From: Fidelibacterota bacterium
GTDB taxonomy: Bacteria; Pseudomonadota; Alphaproteobacteria; Rhodospirillales; Rhodospirillaceae
Assembly: GCA_947473445.1 (NCBI GenBank)
Contig: CANJEU010000107.1
Location: forward strand, 1-7,131
Length of the DNA stretch: 7,131 bases
Direction of reading: 5' to 3'
Positions 1 through 6,300 of the stretch are shown piece by piece; the first letter of the stretch is position 1, and every line of letters starts with the position of its first letter. The notes beneath the pieces are model-generated. The model did not search any database, was not told the origin of the DNA, and saw nothing but the letters and a program-made list of their open reading frames with translations. Made by a program: the position numbers and the translations under genes.

Positions 1-848
1 AAGTGCAGAGCGGGTATATCCACGCGACGGCTCCCGGCGGCCTCAAGGGCGCCAACATCGTCTTCCCGAAAGTCACGGTTGGCGGCACCGAGAACCTGCT
101 CATGGCCGCCGCGCTGGCAAAAGGCGACACGGTGCTCGAAAACGCCGCCCGCGAACCTGAAATCGGCAACCTCGTCGACTGTCTCAACGCCATGGGCGCG
201 GACATCACCGGCATCGGCACCGGAACTTTACGTATCAAGGGCGTCGCAAAGCTGCACGGCGCGCGCGTGCCCGTCATCGCCGACCGCATCGAAACGGGCA
301 CTTACGCCATCGCCGCCGCCATCACGCGCGGCAAGGTAAAGCTCACCGGTACGCGCTACGAACTTTTGGACTCCGTCTTTGCCGCCATGCGCCAGGCCGG
401 CGTGAAGATCGAACCGGGCGAAAATTCCGTCACCGTGTCATGTGAAGACGGCCTCAAAGGCGTCGATGTGATGACCGAACCTTATCCCGGATTCCCCACG
501 GATATGCAGGCCCAGTGGATGGCCCTCATGGCCACGGCCGACGGCGCCTCCATGATCACGGAAACCATTTTCGAAAACCGCTTCATGCACGTGCCCGAAC
601 TCACCCGCTTCGGGGCCGAGGTCAACGTACACGGCTCGTCGGCCATCGTGCGCGGTCGCAAGAAACTCTCGGGCGCCCCGGTGATGGCGACGGACCTGCG
701 CGCCTCGGTCTCCCTCATCCTCGCCGGCCTTGCCGCCGAGGGCGAAACACTCGTCAACCGCGTCTATCACCTCGACCGCGGCTACGAACGCCTCGAAGAA
801 AAACTCAGCGCCTGCGGCGCCCACATCGAACGCATCACCAGCGGCTAA
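1..848 (+). CDS. murA: MurA, UDP-N-acetylglucosamine 1-carboxyvinyltransferase (C-terminal two thirds, 5' end outside window)
   Basis: Cytoplasmic enzyme that transfers enolpyruvate from PEP to UDP-GlcNAc, the first committed step of peptidoglycan synthesis and the target of fosfomycin. The reading frame is open from the left edge to the TAA at 846-848 and gives 281 residues, against about 420 for a full MurA. Aligned from memory with E. coli MurA, the offset is 138 residues. FPTDMQAQ carries Asp167 (E. coli Asp305), ENRFMHVPEL carries Arg193 (Arg331), ATDLRAS covers Asp231-Arg233 (369-371), and YHLDRGYERLEEKL carries Arg259 (Arg397). ENAAREPEI and DRIETGT are also family hallmarks. The missing N-terminal part would hold Lys22 and the active-site Cys115, so those cannot be checked. 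The GTG at position 3 is an internal valine, not a start. No clear intrinsic terminator follows, so read-through into the next gene is possible. The identification is very safe. Confidence 0.97.
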   Translation, partial: VQSGYIHATAPGGLKGANIVFPKVTVGGTENLLMAAALAKGDTVLENAAREPEIGNLVDCLNAMGADITGIGTGTLRIKGVAKLHGARVPVIADRIETGTYAIAAAITRGKVKLTGTRYELLDSVFAAMRQAGVKIEPGENSVTVSCEDGLKGVDVMTEPYPGFPTDMQAQWMALMATADGASMITETIFENRFMHVPELTRFGAEVNVHGSSAIVRGRKKLSGAPVMATDLRASVSLILAGLAAEGETLVNRVYHLDRGYERLEEKLSACGAHIERITSG

Positions 849-897
849 CGCCGGATCAAGTTCGGTGAACGCAAACCTCCCCCATTCTCCGCCAAAA

Positions 898-932
898 CCC
901 CACCCCTTCCCTGGGGAGAGGCAGGGGTGGGG
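898..932. repeat. GC-rich intergenic palindrome (REP-like hairpin)
   Basis: A perfect 10-base inverted repeat, CCCCACCCCT at 898-907 and AGGGGTGGGG at 923-932, encloses a 15-base loop with a little further pairing. It lies between the murA stop and the UPF0262 start. C-rich/G-rich palindromes of this look are commonly dispersed between genes in alphaproteobacterial genomes, so I read it as a REP-like element. No T-run follows, so it does not look like a classical terminator, although an RNA hairpin could still act on transcript stability. Copy number cannot be judged from this window. Confidence 0.55.
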
Positions 933-965
933 GGAGCCACAAACTCCCGCCTCTCGCTCCCGCCC

Positions 966-1460
966 ATGAGCGACACGTCTAATTTTCCCGGCAAATCCAT
1001 TCTGCGCATCGAGCTCGACGAACGCTCCTTCCTGCGCCGCCGCCCCGAAGTCGAACACGAACGCGAAGTCGCCCTCTTCGATCTCCTGGAAGAAAACACC
1101 TTCTGCCTGAAAGGCGAGGGGGCCTGCGCCGGCCCCTACCACTTACGATTGGCCCTTCGCGACGACCGCCTCATCATCGATGTGCGCGACACGACTGATG
1201 CGCCCCAGAAGGAACTCACTCTCCCCACGCGCCCCTTCCGCGCCGTGATCAAAGATTATTTCCTGGTGTGCGAAAACTACTTCGACGCCATCAAAACCTC
1301 ATCGCCTTCGCAGATCGAAGCGATCGACATGGGCCGGCGGGCCCTGCACAACGAGGGCGCCTTGATGCTCGAAGAACGCCTGCGCGACCACGTCGACCTC
1401 GACTACAACACCTCGCGCCGCTTCTTCACCCTCCTCTGCATTCTCCACATGCGGGGCTAA
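966..1460 (+). CDS. UPF0262 family protein
   Basis: A 164-residue protein of unknown function belonging to UPF0262, a small conserved family known essentially from Alphaproteobacteria and normally about 155-165 residues long. Recognisable blocks are RRPEVEHEREVALFDLLEEN (about residues 25-44), FRAVIKDYFLVCENYFDAI (91-109), PSQIEAIDMGRRALHNEGA (114-132) and the C-terminal TSRRFFTLLCILHMRG (149-164). It is probably soluble: I see no signal peptide or membrane segment. I chose the ATG at 966 because it gives a family-length N-terminus leading into SILRIELDE. An in-frame GTG at 927 would add 13 low-complexity residues encoded by the palindrome. No convincing ribosome binding site precedes 966; the purine run before 927 comes from the palindrome. 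The next gene starts 5 bases after the stop, so the two are very likely co-translated. Family assignment is firm; function is unknown. Confidence 0.93.
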   Translation: MSDTSNFPGKSILRIELDERSFLRRRPEVEHEREVALFDLLEENTFCLKGEGACAGPYHLRLALRDDRLIIDVRDTTDAPQKELTLPTRPFRAVIKDYFLVCENYFDAIKTSSPSQIEAIDMGRRALHNEGALMLEERLRDHVDLDYNTSRRFFTLLCILHMRG

Positions 1461-1465
1461 GCGGA

Positions 1466-1900
1466 ATGCAAATCCTTCCCGCCGCCGTCCTCTTCTGCTG
1501 CAACCTCAACGAGGTCCGCTCGCCCATGGCCGAGGGCATCATGAAGCGCTTCCACGGCAGCCGCGTCTTCGTCGATTCCGCCGGCATCCAGGAGGGCGCC
1601 CGCGATCCCTTCATGATCGAAGTCATGCGCGAAATCGGTGTCGACATGTCCCGCCATCAGCCCAAGCGCCTGCGCGACCTCGACACGGACTCCTTTCAGC
1701 TCGTCATCGCGCTCTCCCCGCACGCGCGCGACACGGCGGCCGAGCTCACGCGCTACACCCACTGCGAACTCCGCTCCTGGGACATTCCCGACCCCACCCT
1801 CATCGAGGGATCCCGCGCGGTGCGCCTGGCCGCTTACCGCCAAGTCCGCGACCTCCTCCAACAAAAAATCCTCGACCTCTTCCCCCAAGAAGATATCTAG
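1466..1900 (+). CDS. Low-molecular-weight protein-tyrosine-phosphatase-fold protein (arsenate reductase-like)
   Basis: A 144-residue cytoplasmic protein of the LMW-PTP/ArsC superfamily, close to the usual 140-160 residues. The N-terminal beta strand AAVLF leads into the phosphate-binding loop C12-N-L-N-E-V-R18-S19, a CX5RS signature with Cys12 as expected nucleophile and Arg18 as phosphate ligand, followed by PMAEG. SAGIQEGARDPFMIEVMRE is the usual second conserved region. D-I-P-D109-P supplies the general-acid Asp. Two features are odd: the loop reads NLNEV where classical enzymes have TGNIC, so the second loop cysteine is a valine, and the tyrosines that typically follow the DP motif are absent. 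It may act on a small phosphorylated or oxyanion substrate rather than phosphotyrosine; this cannot be decided from sequence. The ATG at 1466 gives the correct fold start and lies 5 bases after the UPF0262 stop, implying translational coupling. A likely terminator begins at the stop codon. Confidence 0.9.
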   Translation: MQILPAAVLFCCNLNEVRSPMAEGIMKRFHGSRVFVDSAGIQEGARDPFMIEVMREIGVDMSRHQPKRLRDLDTDSFQLVIALSPHARDTAAELTRYTHCELRSWDIPDPTLIEGSRAVRLAAYRQVRDLLQQKILDLFPQEDI

Positions 1901-1928
1901 GCGCGCGAGACGGCGTCGCACGCTTTTT
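1901..1928 (+). terminator. Probable rho-independent terminator after the phosphatase-fold gene
   Basis: Immediately after the TAG at 1898-1900, bases 1901-1923 can form a hairpin. GCG (1901-1903) pairs with CGC (1921-1923), there is one C/A mismatch, and GCGA (1905-1908) pairs with TCGC (1916-1919) around a 7-base loop. Five T residues follow at 1924-1928, and another T-rich stretch at 1932-1935. The stem is short and interrupted, so this is a moderate call. If real, it separates the UPF0262-phosphatase unit from maf. Confidence 0.5.
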
Positions 1929-1938
1929 CGATTTTCAC

Positions 1939-2063
1939 GTCATCCTGGGCGCATGCCCAGGATCCAGAGTTTTCAATCTCTAATCAGCTGCCGCTTCCAC
2001 CGGGGAGCGCGGCACACTTCATCACCCGGCAACCCTGGATGCTGGGCATGCGCCCAGCATGAC
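1939..2063. repeat. Composite intergenic repeat: two inverted 29-base hairpin arms around a central hairpin
   Basis: The left arm (1939-1967) and right arm (2035-2063) are inverted copies that match at 27 of 29 positions. Each arm is itself a perfect 9-bp hairpin with a 4-base loop: ATCCTGGGC (1942-1950) with GCCCAGGAT (1955-1963), and ATGCTGGGC (2039-2047) with GCCCAGCAT (2052-2060). The two mismatches between arms are compensatory within each hairpin: the pair C1944-G1961 is replaced by G2041-C2058. The 67-base middle holds a third, imperfect hairpin: GCCGC (1990-1994) with GCGGC (2009-2013), extended by TTCC (1995-1998) with GGGA (2003-2006). This is the layout of a BIME-like pair of inverted REP units. 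No coding sequence is supported here. Confidence 0.7.
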
Positions 2064-2144
2064 CAAAAACCAAACTGACCACGCCTGTACCCCTCAGAAT
2101 TAAAAACCGATAGACTCCCCGCGCACGTATCGATCGCCCTCACC

Positions 2145-2149
2145 AAGGA
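2145..2149 (+). promoter_or_regulatory. Shine-Dalgarno AAGGA that fixes the AUC start of maf
   Basis: AAGGA lies exactly 8 bases before the ATC at 2158-2160, an ideal spacing. It is the only good ribosome binding site near the 5' end of the Maf reading frame, in a stretch that is otherwise C-rich. Since no ATG, GTG or TTG occurs in frame between the upstream TAA (2101-2103) and the conserved N-terminal motif, this site is the main evidence for translation starting at 2158. Confidence 0.6.
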
Positions 2150-2157
2150 CCCACCCC

Positions 2158-2733
2158 ATCTCCACCCCCGCCAAATTCATCCTCGCCTCCGCCTCGCCGC
2201 GCCGCCTCGCGCTGCTCGAACAGATCGGCCGCATGCCCGACCTCGTCGCGGCCACCGCCATCGACGAAACCCCGCGGCCTGCGGAAACCCCGCGCGAACT
2301 CGCCGGCCGCCTCGCGCTTGCTAAAGCCCAAGCCGCCGCGCTGGCCCATCCCGGCGCGCTCATCCTTGCGGCGGACACCGTCGTCGGCTGCGGCCGCCGC
2401 ATCCTCGATAAACCTGCGGACGAACGCGCAGCCCGCGCCTGCCTCAAACTGCTCTCCGGGCGCCGCCACCGCGTCTACGGCGGCATCGCCGTGATCGCGC
2501 CAAGCGGCAAAGCGCTCACCCGCCTTGTCATGACGCAGGTGATGTTCAAGCGGTTGAGCGATGTCGAGATTGACGCCTACATCTCATCAGGCGAATGGCG
2601 CGGCAAAGCCGGCGCTTACGCGATCCAAGGCGCCGCCGGCGCTTTCGTTCCGTGGATCAACGGCTCTTACACCAATATCGTCGGCTTGTGCTTGTACGAG
2701 GCCGCGAAGCTGCTGGATGCGGCTTCGCCCTAA
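2158..2733 (+). CDS. maf: Maf family nucleoside triphosphate pyrophosphatase, apparent AUC start
   Basis: Maf enzymes hydrolyse non-canonical or surplus nucleoside triphosphates to monophosphate and pyrophosphate, and have been linked to septum inhibition. Read from 2158 the protein has 191 residues, a normal Maf length. Motifs in order are KFILASASPRRLALL (residues 6-20), IDETP (36-40), LAADTVV with the catalytic-type Asp73, DKP (84-86), LSGRRHRVYGG (99-109), GKAGAYAIQG (149-158) and INGSYTNIVGL (167-177). The DTVV and IQG...INGSY pattern resembles the YhdE (dTTP/UTP) subgroup more than YceF, a tentative placement. The first in-frame ATG, at 2233, is residue 26 and would delete the essential SASPRR loop, so it cannot be the true start. 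ATC at 2158 sits 8 bases after AAGGA and stands where relatives have Met-Ser. An ATG-to-ATC substitution or a base error is the alternative. Transcription is likely separate from the upstream genes because of the terminator at 1901-1928. The convergent neighbour ends 4 bases beyond the stop. Confidence 0.93.
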   Translation: MSTPAKFILASASPRRLALLEQIGRMPDLVAATAIDETPRPAETPRELAGRLALAKAQAAALAHPGALILAADTVVGCGRRILDKPADERAARACLKLLSGRRHRVYGGIAVIAPSGKALTRLVMTQVMFKRLSDVEIDAYISSGEWRGKAGAYAIQGAAGAFVPWINGSYTNIVGLCLYEAAKLLDAASP

Positions 2734-2737
2734 AGCG

Positions 2738-3343
2738 CTAAGCGATTCGCTGCGCGATGATCTGATAGCCGCGATGCAGGATCGCCATCTGCTTACCGTA
2801 GAGGGACAGGAAGTAATCGATCGCCGCTTTCACCCGCGTCTCAGGCGCTTGGTCCGGGCGCCCGCCTTCATAGTCGTCCCAGATCACGATCGTCCCCGGC
2901 GCGCTCAACCGCCACATCATCAATGAATCGATGACCACGTCATCGCGGAAGTGGCTGCCGTCCACATAGATAAGGTCGAACGGTTCGACTTTCCCCTTAA
3001 TCAAATCATGGAGCGCGACGACAGATTCCGCTGCGATTTTAGTTACGCGCGCGCCGTAGGATTTCGTGTTTTTGTCGAACCGTGCTTCCGCCAGGTGCAG
3101 CGCGGGATTGGTGCTGGTGCCGCCGCCGGCGAAGGCGTCGATACAAGTGATGCTGGCGTTACGGAAGAATTCCAGAAAGAAAATCGCCGACCGGCCTTCC
3201 CATGATCCGACTTCCAGGATGCGCGTGACCTTCTCGCGGCGGTCGGCGAATACGCGGCACCAGTTGGGGAAGTTCCCAGAGGTCCAATCCGTTGAGAAAT
3301 CCTTGCCGGCAAACCAGAATTCCATTTCGGTTGGGTTGAACAT
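2738..3343 (-). CDS. Class I SAM-dependent methyltransferase (Methyltransf_24-like)
   Basis: A 201-residue Rossmann-fold methyltransferase, probably soluble and acting on a small molecule or saccharide. ILEVGSWEGRSA (residues 42-53) is the glycine-rich SAM-binding motif I. CIDAF places an acidic residue (Asp69) at the end of strand beta-2, where it would bind the SAM ribose. FDLIYVDGSH (122-131) and GTIVIWDDY (150-158) are typical of the Methyltransf_24 type found in glycan and natural-product clusters. The ATG (complement of 3341-3343) is preceded by GGGAG with 5 bases between; the stop is TAG at 2738-2740. The start lies 17 bases downstream of the stop of the large multidomain gene, so both are one transcript. 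Its gene meets maf head-on with only 4 bases between the stops and no obvious terminator. The methyl acceptor cannot be predicted; a sugar modified by the same operon is a reasonable guess. Confidence 0.85.
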   Translation of the reverse strand: MFNPTEMEFWFAGKDFSTDWTSGNFPNWCRVFADRREKVTRILEVGSWEGRSAIFFLEFFRNASITCIDAFAGGGTSTNPALHLAEARFDKNTKSYGARVTKIAAESVVALHDLIKGKVEPFDLIYVDGSHFRDDVVIDSLMMWRLSAPGTIVIWDDYEGGRPDQAPETRVKAAIDYFLSLYGKQMAILHRGYQIIAQRIA

Positions 3344-3360
3344 GGAAACTCCCGGAGCCG

Positions 3361-6300
3361 TTACTTAAAGAACTGGGTGTTCAGGTAGACGGCATCGCCT
3401 TGCAGCAATTGCCCGTCTTCATGCGTGTAAAGGTCGTACAAATTATAAAGGCGGAAGCCGGCACCGCGCAGGAATGCGTCCACATCGGCGAACAAGGGCT
3501 GCCCGTCGTAGACTTCTGCGAACATAGCCTCGAGTTCGATGATTTTAGTGCTGCGCAGAAGCGCATCGCCGCAGCCCCTCAGGGCTGCGAGTTCACCGCC
3601 CTGCAGATCAAGCTTCAGGATGTCGATATGCGGCGTGAAAACGGCCTCTCTGAGGGCCACCACTTGCACCTCGACCGCTCGTTTCACCGCGACCTTGCCG
3701 CCATGATACTTTGCAAGCCGCGCGCCGGGTTCAAACAGCGACGAAGACACGAGATTGTCTGTGATCTGGAAAGTACGGCTCTCACGTTGTTCGCCGAGCG
3801 CTTTGATATGAACGATTACGCGCGGATCGCGCCCATAATGCGTCTTCAGTTTCTCGCCGAGTTCGGGAATCGGCTCAAACGCGTGAATGACGGCGCTGGG
3901 ATATTGCTTGCGGAAAAGCGCCGTCATGCCCCCCGCATTGGCGCCGCCGTCGATGATGACGTCTGCTTTGCCTTTGAGCAGCCGCTTGATGTCTTCGTAT
4001 CGGTCGCGCTTGGCCATATAGCCGGTCGGTTGGCCGCCCGCCGCTTTTGGTAAGGGTTGTGCGACGCCGCGCCACTTATCGATCAAGGCGATATCGTCGA
4101 AGTCTTTCGGCTTCTCGGCACGTTTTGTTTTCATGCCGCGTAAGACGTCCAACGTCGCGATCTTCAGGCCGAAGAAATAGAAGTGATTGGCCGGATCGAA
4201 GATAATTTCGTCTCGTCCGAGGACATGGTGCTTCAGTTCCGAAGCGTGGTTGCCAATGAGTTTTGTGCCGAAGTCCGGCGCCTGATTATCCAGGCTTATA
4301 TAGTCGAGGTCGCGCGAAGAGCGGATGCCGTACGCTCCCATGATAGCGCTGCCTTCAATGCAGAATTTTTCGGTATCATAGCCGCCGGCCTTCAGCACCT
4401 TGCGATAAAGCGCAAACTGCTCGTTGAACGGTCGATAAGCCTGGGGCCGCGCCGCGTTCAGGAAGGCAAGGCTGTTATCGTTGAAATAGATTTTGGCCAG
4501 CGTCACGGTTTCCGCATGCGTATCGTTGATATGCACGGCGTCCTGGCCGCTCGGATAAAGCGCACGGATCTCGCTTTTGCACGCGCGCAAGGCTTCGGGA
4601 GAGTCTGTCTCGATCAGAAGTGCGCGCAATGAGCCATCGGTCGCGAAGCAGCGTGCACCCTTATTTTGCGCGCCTTTGAAATCATTCGACCAATCCCCCA
4701 GCCAAGGTTCCAGTTCGTAGACTTGGCGCATCAGGAGAGGCGCAGCCCTGCGGTCGATGCGACACTCTTTCGCGTAGACGATACGGGCATAACGCTCGAT
4801 GACGGAGCGGACATCGTCGTCCCGTCCGACCGCGGCGGGAAACAGACTCACGATGTGCGTATTCGTCTTCAGTCTTCCGTACGCCAGTGCCGCCGCATCA
4901 GAATAACGCGTTTCGAGGCCGCCTTTCACGAACGTCTGCCGGTCGCGGAAGAAGCGGTAGTCATAGGCCTTCGCGTCCATGGGCAACCGAAGGCAGGTGA
5001 CCGGCTCTCCGGCGGCTAGGCAGGCTGCAACCCGATGCGCGCCGTCGATAACGACGCCGCTGCGGTCGATTGGCACGCACGACACCGCACTGTTGAAGCC
5101 GGCGCCTTCGATCTCATCGATCACGCGATCGAAGGCGCTCACGAACGCGTCGGGCCCTGATTTGCCGGTCTTGTCGCCTTCATTAAAGCCGTTAAACACG
5201 CCGATGTGCGCAAGGTAGGCGCGCCTGGCGAAATTACTTTCGATTTTAAGGTGCCGCGCTTCGGCATAAAGATACTTGAGCGCAATGTCGAAGCGTCGCG
5301 CGTCGAGAAGATGAGCCGCGGGAACCGTGGTCGCTGGGATTTTCTCCGGCAGCGATACAAGCGTCAGAAGATGGGGATTGAGCCGCGCCGTTGCTTCGTC
5401 TCGGCTGACCTCAGTGGGAACTGGCGCTTTCTTTCGCAGCGCGTCCTTCATAAAGAGATCGACCCCGTTGTCGTGGTGAAGCGCGTAACCGTTGCCGAAC
5501 AAGAATGAAAGGATGGGCGCGCGGTCCTTGCCGTACTCCACGACAATGAGTTGCGGCCGGAACGTTGCAAAGTCGAGGCTCTGCAGCACGGCGAGATCGT
5601 GGCCTTCCACGTCTACTGAAAGTAGATCGAAGCTCGTAATTCCATTTTCTGTCAAAATTTTCGTCAGCGGCTTCACCGATACACGCTCGGTGGCCCACTC
5701 GGCGCCGAACTTCGTCACCCATTCCGTTTTGCGTTCCGGTACGAACGTTGCAACATCGCTGCCCCAATCGGGCAAATGGGGATAAGTAGAGACATGAAGC
5801 TCTGCTTCCCCCTCTTCAACACCCACGGCCGCGCGCACGCATGTGACCGGGCGGCCCTGATAACTCTTGGCAAGCTTCTTGTAGTTCTTCGCGACCGGCT
5901 CGACCGAAAGGCCTGTCCAGCCGCTACTCTCTTGAAGGCGACGCACATTCGAATAGTGCACGCCGTCGAACCCGCCGACCTCGACGAACACGCGGTTGCG
6001 CGGCGGTGACTGCCGGAAAAAGGCCTCGATGACGGATTCCTGATCCGACTGGGAATAGTGACCGCGCGCATGCTTGGGTAGCTCGCGTGCGAACCAGAAC
6101 TTCGGCATGCTATGGACGATCTGCGCGCAGATGTGATCGACGCGCGCCACGTCGCCGGTTTTGGCCGCGGCTTGCGCAAAGGCCCACGCCATGCGCCAAT
6201 GAGTGAGTCCTGCTTGAAGCGCCTTTAGGAACAAGTCGTAAGCGGCCTTATGTTCACCGCGTTCCATGTGCGCAAGCGCTAGCCAATAGTCGAAATATGG

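Noticed and set aside
438..1142. Long antisense frame (234 codons) opposite murA and UPF0262
   Set aside because: It runs across two well-supported genes and an intergenic repeat, has no recognisable motif, and its composition is that of a GC-rich antisense shadow.
1457..1921. Antisense frame of 154 codons opposite the phosphatase-fold gene
   Set aside because: It mirrors the codon structure of the real gene, shows no family motif, and spans the probable terminator.
1638..2078. Plus-strand frame of 146 codons running through the terminator and composite repeat
   Set aside because: Ser/Arg/Thr-rich shadow of the phosphatase gene that continues into non-coding repeat; no homology pattern.
2075..2103. 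Possible sigma-70-like promoter for maf (CTGACC, about 17 bases, AATTAA)
   Set aside because: Both boxes match the consensus poorly. A promoter is expected after the terminator, but this one cannot be supported by sequence alone.
2233..2733. maf starting at the first ATG (2233)
   Set aside because: This would lose the conserved FILASASPRR loop encoded in frame just upstream, which Maf enzymes need.
2734..2755. Possible bidirectional terminator between maf and the methyltransferase gene
   Set aside because: Only a 4-bp stem (AGCG/CGCT around 2740-2750) and no T-run on either strand.
3400..4053. Plus-strand frame of 217 codons opposite the second FkbM domain
   Set aside because: Antisense to a well-supported domain; no recognisable motif or ribosome binding site.
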